Shown here: piece after piece, positions 14,840-22,214 of the stretch
Layout: each line of letters starts with the position of its first letter
Position numbering within the stretch: position 1 is the stretch's first letter
Assembly: GCA_049297375.1 (NCBI GenBank)
Contig: JBAQUF010000007.1
Coordinates: 1 to 34,941 of the forward strand
Reading direction: 5' to 3'
DNA from: JAAZNV01 sp049297375
GTDB lineage: Bacteria > Patescibacteriota > WWE3 > UBA101185 > UBA10185
Length of the DNA stretch: 34,941 nucleotides
Notes under the pieces: generated by a model
Seen by the model: the letters and a program-made list of their open reading frames with translations, nothing else
What the model was told of the DNA's origin: nothing
Databases searched by the model: none
Position numbers and translations under genes: made by a program

Positions 14840-15973
14840 CTAAGTTTTGGAATATTTCAAAAAATCAAAGTAATTCTCCTTGTTGATAATTTCCAAATGT
14901 GCATTTTTGTATGTTTCAAGCCATTCTTTTTTAGATCCGGTTGCTTTGTTACCCCACTTAAATTCGTAACCGTCTAGATTCCCACCTACTTCTTCAATTA
15001 GATCTATTTCCTTTTGATCGTAAGTTCTCCAAAAATAGTAGTTTGGATGTATATTGCTGTATTCATTTCTTTTAGATCTCTCTATCGTTAAAAAGTTTTC
15101 CCAGAGCATTCCAATGTCATTTCTAGTATTTAAATCATTAAAGTTTGATATCAACGCATTTCTTATGCCGTTATCATAAAAGTAGTACTTACTCATTTTA
15201 CTCACTTCTTTTCTTAAGTTTCTTGCAAAACCATCAAGTCTAAATATCACGAATGCCTTTTCAAGTAAATCTAGGTATCGTGCAACTGTTTTTTTGTCTA
15301 TATCTAAACTGCTTCCCAATTCTGTTAAAGACACCTCTTGTCCTATCTGGAAAGCTATTAGTTTTAATAAATCTCGAATTGTTTTTGAACTTTTCACCAT
15401 GTCAAATGCCAGTATGTCATTTAATAGGTAAGAGTTCTCTATCTCTCTTATTATTTTTTCCTTCTCAACGAGTGTGTCTGCAGTAATAACAGCTGGATAC
15501 GATCCATATATCAAGTAATCCTGCAAGTTGTTTTCAATCTCGTATTGGCTGTTAATAGAAAGTAACTCTATTTGCGATATTGGGTAGATGTTTAAAATGT
15601 TTTTTCTTCCTGTCAGTGACTCTTCAGCTGCATTGGCTAAATCAAAAGATGATGATCCAGTGGCTACTACTTTTATCTTCTCGAAGTTATCTACTATTAG
15701 TTTCAGTGCCCTACCAATGTTTGGTATTTTTTGAGCCTCATCAATGACTAGTAGTTGCGATCCTGTGAACATTTTCTTAAATAAAGGTAAGTCGCATTTT
15801 GACAGGTTGTCCGAGAAATTCAAATCATCTCCTGTATAAAAGAGGTACTTATATTTAGTTTTGGTTAGGTATTCTTTGACTAGGGTGGTTTTACCCACTT
15901 GTCTTGCTCCATATATTATAAGCACCTTGTTTTCTCTTAAGTTACTTTCTATATCTGTAGATCTTTGTATCAT
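14840..15973 (-). CDS. AAA-family ATPase with DUF4143 domain
   Basis: 377 residues of the widespread AAA_14/DUF4143 type. Walker A is GARQVGKTTLVKEYL (about residues 21-35), Walker B LLVIDEAQKIP, and a sensor-like VATGSSSFDL follows. A winged-helix-like segment comes next (ISLTELGSSLDIDKKTVARYLDLLEKAFVI), then the C-terminal DUF4143 part (YYFWRTYDQKEIDLIEE, YEFKWG). The C-terminal E-x-D and E-x-K arrangement resembles the nuclease-like fold noted for this family. Cellular role is unknown for the family. It is monocistronic with an excellent leaderless promoter (TATAAT 6 nt before ATG). A perfect inverted repeat lies just upstream of the -35 box. Confidence 0.92.
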   Translation of the reverse strand: MIQRSTDIESNLRENKVLIIYGARQVGKTTLVKEYLTKTKYKYLFYTGDDLNFSDNLSKCDLPLFKKMFTGSQLLVIDEAQKIPNIGRALKLIVDNFEKIKVVATGSSSFDLANAAEESLTGRKNILNIYPISQIELLSINSQYEIENNLQDYLIYGSYPAVITADTLVEKEKIIREIENSYLLNDILAFDMVKSSKTIRDLLKLIAFQIGQEVSLTELGSSLDIDKKTVARYLDLLEKAFVIFRLDGFARNLRKEVSKMSKYYFYDNGIRNALISNFNDLNTRNDIGMLWENFLTIERSKRNEYSNIHPNYYFWRTYDQKEIDLIEEVGGNLDGYEFKWGNKATGSKKEWLETYKNAHLEIINKENYFDFLKYSKT

Positions 15974-15979
15974 GGGTAT

Positions 15980-16008
15980 ATTATAGAAAAATCCCCTAAA
16001 TTAGTCAA
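15980..16008 (-). promoter_or_regulatory. Promoter of the AAA/DUF4143 gene, leaderless
   Basis: Minus strand: -35 TTGACT (16008-16003), 17-nt spacer, consensus -10 TATAAT (15985-15980), 6 nt ATACCC, ATG at 15973. This is the clearest example of the leaderless arrangement in the window. Confidence 0.85.
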
Positions 16009-16012
16009 ATAC

Positions 16013-16029
16013 AGGGAGTTATACTCCCT
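16013..16029. repeat. Perfect inverted repeat next to the AAA/DUF4143 promoter
   Basis: AGGGAGT-TAT-ACTCCCT, 7-bp arms with a 3-nt loop, starting 5 nt upstream of the -35 box. It could be an operator, or a weak terminator for the dehydrogenase gene, although no T-run follows on the minus strand. Confidence 0.6.
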
Positions 16030-16150
16030 CAATTGAAGAAAACTAACATAAAAATGGTAATCTCACTTATATTGTAGGAACAAGTGCTAGAATGTGCGAA
16101 TCACTTCACGGATATGCCCTTCACCTAAAAGTTAACTAACTGCTTCCTCT

Positions 16151-16888
16151 TCAAGTAACAACGTAGGGTCTTGGTTTGTGTAACCCCCCCTCTATAGATA
16201 TCACTTGGCCGTTTATATACGAAGCATCTTCCGAGACTAAAAACCTTATTACTTTAGCTATATCAATCGGCATTGCATTTCTTTTTAAAGGATTCATTCC
16301 TGCTACCTCATCCAAAAATTCTTGTCCCTCCCCCTTTGTCATATTTGTAATTACCCACCCAGGTGCTACTGTATTAACTAAAACCTTTTTCTCTTTAAAC
16401 ATTAATGATAGTGATTTTGTTAAAGAATTTATCCCTATCTTGCTTGCAGCGTAAGCAGCAGTAACCGTACCTCCATAAAGAGCATCGGTTGAGCTCGTCA
16501 TAATAAATCTTCCATTATTTTCCATATTGTCGATAAATATTCTTGCTAAGTAATAATTACCAGAGAAATTTGTAGCTATTGTTTTGTCCCAGATTTGTAT
16601 ATCCTTTTCTATTCCTTTTCCCTCAAAATTTAGTATTCCAGAATTGTTAACTATTGCAAAAATGTTTCTGGAGATTTTTTTATGAAATTCTTCAACTGAT
16701 TCCACATTTGAAATGTCGAATTGTAGTGATTCGAAATTATCATATTTTAGTAAATTATCTACTCTGGTTGGATGTTGAAAATACGTTCCAATCACTGAGT
16801 ACCCCTGCTCTAATAAAAGTTCCGAGGTTTTGTTACCAATACTTCCCGAGGCACCGACTATGATTATAGTTTTGGAAGAATTATCCAT
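16151..16888 (-). CDS. Short-chain dehydrogenase/reductase (SDR)
   Basis: 245 residues with a single Rossmann domain. It shows the nucleotide-binding GASGSIG near the N-terminus, IVNNSGIL (the NNAG-like motif), catalytic Ser in MTSSTDALYGG and YAASK (YxxxK), then VNTVAPGWVITNM and an ending typical of FabG-like classical SDRs (YINGQVISIEGG). Substrate is unknown: 3-oxoacyl-ACP reductase and sugar or alcohol dehydrogenases all share this pattern. No lipid-synthesis genes are nearby. Monocistronic, with an extended -10 promoter directly before the ATG. Confidence 0.9.
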   Translation of the reverse strand: MDNSSKTIIIVGASGSIGNKTSELLLEQGYSVIGTYFQHPTRVDNLLKYDNFESLQFDISNVESVEEFHKKISRNIFAIVNNSGILNFEGKGIEKDIQIWDKTIATNFSGNYYLARIFIDNMENNGRFIMTSSTDALYGGTVTAAYAASKIGINSLTKSLSLMFKEKKVLVNTVAPGWVITNMTKGEGQEFLDEVAGMNPLKRNAMPIDIAKVIRFLVSEDASYINGQVISIEGGLHKPRPYVVT

Positions 16889-16894
16889 GGAAAT

Positions 16895-16903
16895 ATTATA
16901 TCA
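16895..16903 (-). promoter_or_regulatory. Extended -10 promoter of the SDR gene, leaderless
   Basis: Minus-strand TGA-TATAAT (16903-16895), then 6 nt ATTTCC and ATG at 16888. The extended TGN element compensates for the lack of a -35 box. Confidence 0.7.
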
Positions 16904-17003
16904 GTTTGGCAACCATATTTATCTGAAAAAAATTATGTTGGTATATCTGCTAAATATCGTGGTGGAGCACGTTGGTCATGAATACCGTCTTCTCCAGGCT
17001 ATA

Positions 17004-17086
17004 TGGTGGGCGAGAGAGGACTCGAACCTCCACCCTTTCGGATACGGTCCTAAGCCGTACGCGTATGCCAATTCCGCCACTCGCCC
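17004..17086 (-). tRNA. tRNA-Leu(UAG)
   Basis: Type II tRNA on the minus strand: acceptor GGGCGAG/CTCGCCC, anticodon stem TACGG/CCGTA with loop CTTAGGA (anticodon TAG), a short variable arm (TCCGAAAGGG), T-arm with GGTTCGAGTCC, discriminator A and an encoded CCA. Confidence 0.97.
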
Positions 17087-17106
17087 TAAGTATCTATGAT
17101 TATATT

Positions 17107-17137
17107 AAAAAGAGGCTCATTTTACGAGCCTCTTTTT
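17107..17137. terminator. Bidirectional rho-independent terminator
   Basis: Perfect 12-bp stem AAAAAGAGGCTC / GAGCCTCTTTTT with a 7-nt loop, ending in a T-run on both strands. It lies 4 nt past the stop of the lysozyme-like gene (17141) and serves as its terminator. Confidence 0.92.
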
Positions 17138-17140
17138 AAG

Positions 17141-17707
17141 TTAACTTGCAAACTGAACTTCAGATCCAGCTTGTTTAAAGCTATCAATCTTATCAATAAA
17201 GAATGTAACTCCATTTCTCCAGTTAACGTAGTTTGGAGGAGTGTATACAGGAGCTATCTTTTCAGGAGTATCAAGTCCTTTTTCAAGATAGTTTTCTTTT
17301 ATACCCTTTGCTACTGTTTCAATAGCTTCATCATATGATTCAAAGTAAATTGCATTATCTCCATATATACCCCATCCAAATGGATTATATGAACCTTCAA
17401 TTAATTTCTTTCCACAAGAAGACTCCATACAAGAAATAGCAGGTAGAAGCTTGTAATCAATATTATACTTATCTGCTACATCAACAAATGTTCCAGCATT
17501 AGCCTTTAGAGGAGATTTAAATTCATCAAAGAACTTCTCTAAAGCTTCTACTCTATCTTTTCTACTTCTTTGTATTTCTCTATCTAGAACGTCTACAGAA
17601 ACCTCATTTTGCTTATTTTTAATAGAAACATTAGAAGCTGCAGTTACAAGGTAAACAAGAACAAAAGGTAATATATTAACTTGTAGTATTAAGCTTTTCT
17701 TAGTCAT
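17141..17707 (-). CDS. Membrane-anchored lysozyme-like (lytic transglycosylase/glucosaminidase-type) protein
   Basis: 188 residues from ATG 17707. The N-terminal hydrophobic segment (about 8-24) is an anchor or signal, followed by a charged linker and a lysozyme-like domain. AISCMESSCGK carries the probable catalytic E95 in the ES motif, followed by NPFGWGIYGD, EAIETVAKGI and YTPPNYVNWRNGV. The CXXXXXC pair around the Glu is shared with the paralogue at 18653-19450. Predicted to cut peptidoglycan outside the membrane. A TTG 13 codons earlier overlaps the -35 box and is rejected as the start. The mRNA leader would be only about 3-4 nt. The exact enzyme class is uncertain. Confidence 0.82.
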   Translation of the reverse strand: MTKKSLILQVNILPFVLVYLVTAASNVSIKNKQNEVSVDVLDREIQRSRKDRVEALEKFFDEFKSPLKANAGTFVDVADKYNIDYKLLPAISCMESSCGKKLIEGSYNPFGWGIYGDNAIYFESYDEAIETVAKGIKENYLEKGLDTPEKIAPVYTPPNYVNWRNGVTFFIDKIDSFKQAGSEVQFAS

Positions 17708-17717
17708 ACAAGGGTAA

Positions 17718-17746
17718 ATGCTACCATAGAACCTATCTTTTATCAA
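17718..17746 (-). promoter_or_regulatory. Promoter of the first lysozyme-like gene
   Basis: Minus strand: -35 TTGATA (17746-17741), 17-nt spacer, -10 TAGCAT (17723-17718), then 10 nt to the ATG. No Shine-Dalgarno sequence lies between, so the leader is at most a few bases. Confidence 0.6.
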
Positions 17747-17788
17747 CTGCTATAGGGTGGTAGAAATAACAAAAATGAGAAACTTTGA

Positions 17789-18649
17789 TTAAATTACAGT
17801 AAGGTAAACACCTGCAATTATCAAAATTGAAGCAATAATCTTCTTTAAAGGATCCTTCTTTTCATTCATGAAAATATAGGAAAGCAATACATTTAGAAAT
17901 ATTCCTACCGCTTGAAGAGGTACTATAGTAGTAATTTTGCCTAATTGAAATGATCTTAAAGAAAAGATAATTAGAAGTCCCCAACTTAAGCTCATTAACC
18001 AACAGTATTTCTTGTTACCAAGTTTGTATTCAATTAAAAGTTCTGAGGGTTTAATTCTTTCAGCAACTAGAATAAATATTGAAGGAACCACTAAGGTAAT
18101 AGCTATATAGATAGGAAGATTAAACTGAGCTGATATTCCAATATCTATAGATAATGCAATTGCGTAAGCTATAGTTGATAGTATTCCCATTACAACGTAC
18201 TTGTTTATTTCAAATTTATTTCCTTTGTATAGGACAATAAAGTTACTAAAAAGTATTAAAACCCCTCCAATAATTTTTAATAGTGAAATAGATTCATGAA
18301 AAACAAGAAGTCCTATTATTATTAAAAAGACACTTGAAAGTTCTCCAATTATAGATATTAGTGATACTTCAATGTGCTTTCTTGAGGTAGTTTGAAGTCT
18401 ATCGTTTAGCGCATAAAAAACACAAGCTACTAAAAGCAGAATTATTGTTCTTGGGTTAATAGAAAAGTTGTATTTAAACAAAGGAGATATGAATAATAAG
18501 ATAAATCCAGCCATTAGCTGTAGCATTGCTGTAACAGCTCCGTCATTTTTTGTATTCTTTACAGCTAGCTTATAAAAAGGGGCAAATATAACCACACATA
18601 CCAAATAAGCGACGACATTGAATTGCCAAGTGTTTACTAGATTAAACAT
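17789..18649 (-). CDS. EamA/DMT-family membrane transporter
   Basis: 286 residues with about ten hydrophobic helices arranged as two similar halves of five, the plan of the drug/metabolite transporter (EamA) superfamily. Typical halves end with 'PL..v....l..e......iG..li..g': seen here as SLISIIGELSSVFLIIIGLLVF plus IIGGVLILFSNFIV, and TTIVPLQAVGIFLNVLLSYIF plus IIASILIIAGVYL. Substrate is unknown. The start lies 3 nt after the stop of the second lysozyme-like gene, without a good Shine-Dalgarno sequence, so it is probably translationally coupled and cotranscribed with it. Confidence 0.85.
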   Translation of the reverse strand: MFNLVNTWQFNVVAYLVCVVIFAPFYKLAVKNTKNDGAVTAMLQLMAGFILLFISPLFKYNFSINPRTIILLLVACVFYALNDRLQTTSRKHIEVSLISIIGELSSVFLIIIGLLVFHESISLLKIIGGVLILFSNFIVLYKGNKFEINKYVVMGILSTIAYAIALSIDIGISAQFNLPIYIAITLVVPSIFILVAERIKPSELLIEYKLGNKKYCWLMSLSWGLLIIFSLRSFQLGKITTIVPLQAVGIFLNVLLSYIFMNEKKDPLKKIIASILIIAGVYLTVI

Positions 18650-18652
18650 AAC

Positions 18653-19450
18653 TTACTTACTTTCTGGGCTTTTATAGTTCTTAATAATATCTGCAAAATG
18701 ATTAACTCCGTCACACCATGACCCATCGGATGGAGGTGTATATGTTTTCATTATTTCACATGTATCTGTTATACCTTTTGAAAAGAACTTAGTTGAAAGA
18801 TACTTTGATACAGTTTCTATACCTCTTGCCCAATTATCAAATGAAAATGTTATATCTCCATATACTGCCCAACCCCATGCATTGTATGTTTCCATACCAT
18901 TTACCTTGGGGGTATTTTTCCCACAGCTTGATTCTTGAAAAGCAATAGAAGCAACAAGCCACCATGGAATATCATTCTTATCTGCTTCATATACAAATAC
19001 ATCACCCATTCCTTCAAGAGGACAATTAAACATCTTAAATACTTCATTTATCTTTTGAGCTCTGGAATCTTTTGAATAAATAGTTGTTGTTGATTGTGAA
19101 AGAACAAGAGGTTTAGATGAGTATATTGCATATTTTGTTATATCTTGTGGTTTGGCTTTTTGAGGAGTAATCATTAAAGTTGTTAAGAAAGCAAAAATAA
19201 AAACTACAGAAACAGAAGCCCATACTGCAGTTACATTTCTGTTTACTATATTAGGTTTTATTCTTGATTTTATCTTTGAAATTAAAGTTTCTTTACTTAA
19301 AACAAGTGAGGTTGTAGTTTGTACATCAAATAGTGAAGTTAAAGTATCTTTCTTTTGATTCACCTTCTCTAACCATTCTTTTTTTGGCTCTTTTATTTTT
19401 AGTTTCTTTCCGTTTTTATAAAAAAACTTTCTAGAAATATTTGATTCCAT
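18653..19450 (-). CDS. Second membrane-anchored lysozyme-like protein, longer paralogue
   Basis: 265 residues. A ~73-residue Lys-rich cytoplasmic N-terminus is followed by one membrane helix (about 74-94), an external linker and a lysozyme-like domain parallel to the 17141-17707 protein: SIAFQESSCGKN (E173), NAWGWAVYGD, RGIETVSKYL, YTPPSDGSWCDGV. The domain contains extra cysteines (NCPLEG, DTCEIM, SWCDGV), consistent with disulfides outside the cell and with the redox cassette elsewhere in the window. The cytoplasmic extension is missing from the shorter paralogue and suggests a tie to an internal partner. It heads a two-gene unit with the EamA transporter. Confidence 0.82.
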   Translation of the reverse strand: MESNISRKFFYKNGKKLKIKEPKKEWLEKVNQKKDTLTSLFDVQTTTSLVLSKETLISKIKSRIKPNIVNRNVTAVWASVSVVFIFAFLTTLMITPQKAKPQDITKYAIYSSKPLVLSQSTTTIYSKDSRAQKINEVFKMFNCPLEGMGDVFVYEADKNDIPWWLVASIAFQESSCGKNTPKVNGMETYNAWGWAVYGDITFSFDNWARGIETVSKYLSTKFFSKGITDTCEIMKTYTPPSDGSWCDGVNHFADIIKNYKSPESK

Positions 19451-19520
19451 ATTGTTAGGTTACATTACCATATGTATTAAAAATTATTCAAGATGACAAA
19501 TGTACATACTTTAGATAAAT

Positions 19521-19555
19521 AAAAATTAGCCGCCTTTGGTAAAGAAAAACGGCTA
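19521..19555 (-). terminator. Terminator of the 19562-20011 gene
   Basis: Minus strand: stem TAGCCG / CGGCTA with a 17-nt loop (19555-19527), followed by TTTTT (19525-19521). It begins 7 nt beyond the stop codon. Confidence 0.75.
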
Positions 19556-19561
19556 CTTGTT

Positions 19562-20011
19562 TTATTTGTACACATGCATGTTTGTACCAATTTCTTTTAT
19601 CAGTTTTGATTTAGGTGTTACTGGGTAAGTTCCAATACCTCTGTTACAGAAATATATTATGAAAGTCACAGGTCCGTACTCTTTACCTTCTTTTAAAATG
19701 AAATTCATTTCATCTTCTGTGTGCAAGTCTGGAAATATCTTGCTTATTTTCTCCCAAAACTTAACTATTCTTTTTGACTTTTCTTGAGCATTTCCTTCTG
19801 TAACACCAGCATGTACTAACCCAACTTTCTCTTCAATTTCTGGGTCGCCGGCAAGGAACTTTTTTACTTCTTCTTCTGTAATTCCAACCATTGCTGTTAA
19901 CCATGCTCTACCTACTGCTTCTTGATCTTCTGTTGATGCTGCTTTTGCCAGAGTTTTCCACTTGTTTTCTATCTTTTCTTCCTTTCCTTTATTTTTTATC
20001 TTTTGACACAA
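19562..20011 (-). CDS. Hypothetical soluble protein, start codon uncertain
   Basis: Up to 149 residues, with no signal peptide or membrane segment, mostly helical with a highly charged N-terminus. No family is recognised; the best-looking conserved stretch is VTFIIYFCNRGIGTYPVTPKSKLI near the end. There is no ATG near the 5' end. The TTG at 20011 overlaps a possible -10 (TATATT). The first codon placed correctly after a purine-rich ribosome binding site (AAAGGAAAGGAAG) is an ATA at 19972, which would give 136 residues. It lies 55 nt downstream of the metallopeptidase-like gene on the same strand and ends at a clear terminator. Confidence 0.6.
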   Translation of the reverse strand: MCQKIKNKGKEEKIENKWKTLAKAASTEDQEAVGRAWLTAMVGITEEEVKKFLAGDPEIEEKVGLVHAGVTEGNAQEKSKRIVKFWEKISKIFPDLHTEDEMNFILKEGKEYGPVTFIIYFCNRGIGTYPVTPKSKLIKEIGTNMHVYK

Positions 20012-20066
20012 TATATCAGATAAATTTAAAGGCTCAAGAGTTTATATAATTAAGTGGATATGTGTA

Positions 20067-21314
20067 CTAGTGAGTTTGCTTAGTTTTGAGATTTTCTTTT
20101 GCACTATACCACTCTGTTAACTGCATCTTATTTAAGAATCTATAGAACCAAGTACTATCGTATTTTGATAATTCACTATCTAAATGTTCTAAAAAGCCTA
20201 ATAAATTGCTATTTAAGTAGTATTCTAGGAAATTATCTAGCCCTAATGCATCTACTACTTTTGCTAGCTCTGCTGTCTCAGTGTTGTAGGCTGTCATTAT
20301 AGAAGCAACAGAACTTTTACTTTCCAGGGTATTTGCAATGTTTCTAACAATTCCTGAGGTTTTAGATCCTACTTCTTGGTAGTTAATAGGCTCTGAGTTT
20401 TTTAAAAATGGAATAGCAATTTCTGTAAGGAGGGTTGCAGATGCCTCATCAATATTTTTGGGAACAACATTAATATATAAACCAGTATCTTTTCCTGTTT
20501 CTTCCTTTATGCCAAAACCATGTGCTAAATATTCTTTTTCTTTTCCCATTTCATCTAATGTTCTAATAGACCTACCTTTAGTAATTGCATGCATAATTTC
20601 ATGAATAAGAAAACCACCAGATTTAACGTTAATTTGGTTTTCTATAACATTTGTTTTCTTGTTTATTATCCCTTCATTGTTGTACTCAAGCACTATTGTT
20701 GAAGGTTGTTCTTCTTTGTTAAGTATTGTTACTGCTGCTATATTTGATTCAATAGGATTTGTTACTCCATGGTGTTTTAAGATATCAAAAAAGCTACTAT
20801 TATCCAAGACAAGAATCTTTATTTCTTTCTGGCTACTTGAAAGTTTGATGTTGAAAATCTTTTCTATGATGTTAATTTCTTCATTACCTTTTTCTTGTAC
20901 TTTTTCTATTGCTGAAGTTAGATTATTCTTACATCTTTCGTATATATCCCATGCATATAGTGGATTATCTTTGATCCTTTCTGCTTCTTCTTTAACTACT
21001 GTATTGTAAATAGGTCTATTGTTTATCCTATCAAATGAAGTTATCTCATTTGAAAGTGTGTAAGAAAATAAGTCTTTGTTTTCAAATCCACACCTTGATA
21101 TTCTAAGAAGCTTATCTGTACAAGTAGATATGTTTGCCCAGGGTAGAGGTTTTTCTTTACCTTCTTTAAAATCTTCAAATCTTCTGCTGAACTTTTCATA
21201 ATCAGCTCTAGCATCTTCTTTTATTACTTCAGTATTTTTTCCAGTAGGAAAACTATCAAAGTTATAGAGGTTTCTTGATATTGGTAGTTTCTCTGAATTG
21301 TTCATCTCTTTCAC
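20067..21314 (-). CDS. Cytoplasmic HEXXH zinc-metallopeptidase-like protein
   Basis: Up to 415 residues with no signal peptide. The motif GGFLIHEIMHAITKG gives H238-E239-x-x-H242, the zinc site of gluzincin peptidases. E290 or E298 in NIDEASATLLTEIA is well placed as the third ligand, as in families with a downstream 'DEa.a.y..E' helix. The ~200 residues before the motif are helical and match no domain I know. Lack of a signal peptide suggests an intracellular target. TATAAT lies 7 nt before a GTG at 21314, which may be the leaderless start. An ATG three codons later (21305) is the alternative. The HEXXH is clear, but enzymatic activity is inference. Confidence 0.75.
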   Translation of the reverse strand: MKEMNNSEKLPISRNLYNFDSFPTGKNTEVIKEDARADYEKFSRRFEDFKEGKEKPLPWANISTCTDKLLRISRCGFENKDLFSYTLSNEITSFDRINNRPIYNTVVKEEAERIKDNPLYAWDIYERCKNNLTSAIEKVQEKGNEEINIIEKIFNIKLSSSQKEIKILVLDNSSFFDILKHHGVTNPIESNIAAVTILNKEEQPSTIVLEYNNEGIINKKTNVIENQINVKSGGFLIHEIMHAITKGRSIRTLDEMGKEKEYLAHGFGIKEETGKDTGLYINVVPKNIDEASATLLTEIAIPFLKNSEPINYQEVGSKTSGIVRNIANTLESKSSVASIMTAYNTETAELAKVVDALGLDNFLEYYLNSNLLGFLEHLDSELSKYDSTWFYRFLNKMQLTEWYSAKENLKTKQTH

Positions 21315-21321
21315 AGTGATA

Positions 21322-21327
21322 ATTATA
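21322..21327 (-). promoter_or_regulatory. -10 box of the metallopeptidase-like gene
   Basis: Minus-strand TATAAT, 7 nt before GTG 21314. TTGTGG stands 17 nt upstream as a partial -35. A second TATAAT lies immediately upstream in tandem. Confidence 0.45.
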
Positions 21328-21445
21328 ATTATATAAATTTATTACCACAATGAATAAGATTATTAAGAAATGTACTTGCTAGGTTGGTTTAATGATTAAC
21401 TATAGCGGATTATGTTTGCAACTTTTTTAATTGTACGTGAGTTAT

Positions 21446-21453
21446 GGTATAAT
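21446..21453 (+). promoter_or_regulatory. Extended -10 promoter of the 21509-21976 gene
   Basis: TGG-TATAAT (TG at 21445-21446, box at 21448-21453) with a weak -35. Predicted start near 21460 leaves a ~50-nt leader that contains the Shine-Dalgarno sequence. Confidence 0.55.
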
Positions 21454-21508
21454 AGCCTATAATAATATAAGACATATTGATATCTATTCAAATGATTGGA
21501 GAGAACAA

Positions 21509-21976
21509 ATGGAAAAAATGGAAATTGCTGTGGTTGATTTGGCGAGAAAGGCGCTTGTAGGAATGGTTCATAAGCGCCAGGAGTTGAACCATCATGGGGG
21601 TATAGCTGTTATGTTCGGTCAAAAAACTCTTGTAGATGAGCTTCGCTCGGGAAAGATTACGGACGTACTTTTTCAACCTGTTTTTGAAGTGGACCAAATT
21701 ATGCGGTCTTCTTCTAAGGATCCTAATGTTTTTCATAACTTTCCTATGACCGCTGCAGGCAAGCTTTGGCAGATGGTGCGAACTGGTAGGCCAAGTGGTC
21801 CAGAGGATGTCATTTCTGGAGAACCTGAGTGGGAAGGTGGAGTTATCACTGAGTGGGGGGACTTCTATGTCTTCTTTTCCTTTAGCGGTGGCCCACCAGA
21901 AGAAGATGTAAAGATTGCTCAAGCTGGAATAGCTACATTGCCAGACTATCATGCATGGGTAGCGGCTTTGGGATGA
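21509..21976 (+). CDS. Hypothetical protein, weakly GlcG/HbpS-like, in a self-contained transcription unit
   Basis: 155 residues from the ATG at 21509, chosen because GGAGAG lies 5 nt upstream; an earlier in-frame ATG at 21431 lies upstream of the promoter. The C-terminal stretch GGVITEWGDFYVFFSFSGGPPEEDVKIAQAGIATL has the layout of the GlcG/HbpS heme-binding family ending (GG.pi...g..vGaigvSG...e.D...A.aG...l). This similarity is from memory and is tentative. Arginine codons include CGC, CGG and CGA, unlike the AGA-dominated neighbours, which suggests later arrival. It has its own promoter, leader and strong terminator and lies beside a tRNA gene. Confidence 0.7.
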   Translation: MEKMEIAVVDLARKALVGMVHKRQELNHHGGIAVMFGQKTLVDELRSGKITDVLFQPVFEVDQIMRSSSKDPNVFHNFPMTAAGKLWQMVRTGRPSGPEDVISGEPEWEGGVITEWGDFYVFFSFSGGPPEEDVKIAQAGIATLPDYHAWVAALG

Positions 21977-21992
21977 TCTTTATCTGAATCTT

Positions 21993-22034
21993 AAAAACGT
22001 CGAAATCGGTAATATGGATGGTTTCGACGTTTTT
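21993..22034. terminator. Bidirectional terminator between the 21509 gene and tRNA-Pro
   Basis: 13-bp perfect inverted repeat AAAAACGTCGAAA / TTTCGACGTTTTT around a 16-nt loop. The plus strand ends in eight T residues and the minus strand in five, so it can stop both the plus-strand gene and the minus-strand tRNA-Pro transcript. Confidence 0.9.
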
Positions 22035-22094
22035 TTGTTTGTGAAATTTCAATTGATACCTACGTCTTGATTTTGCGAGTGTAAATAAAATCCC

Positions 22095-22171
22095 TGGTCG
22101 GGGTGACAGGACTCGAACCTGCGACCTCACGGTCCCAAACCGTGCACTCTAGCCAACTGAGCTACACCCCG
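22095..22171 (-). tRNA. tRNA-Pro(UGG)
   Basis: Minus strand: acceptor CGGGGTG/CACCCCG, D-arm GCTCAGTTGGCTAGAGT, anticodon stem CACGG/CCGTG with loop TTTGGGA (anticodon TGG), T-arm with GGTTCGAGTCC, discriminator A and an encoded CCA. Confidence 0.97.
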
Positions 22172-22214
22172 TTATTTTAGTATTTTACTATAAAAACAAT
22201 CTAAAAGAAGCTCT

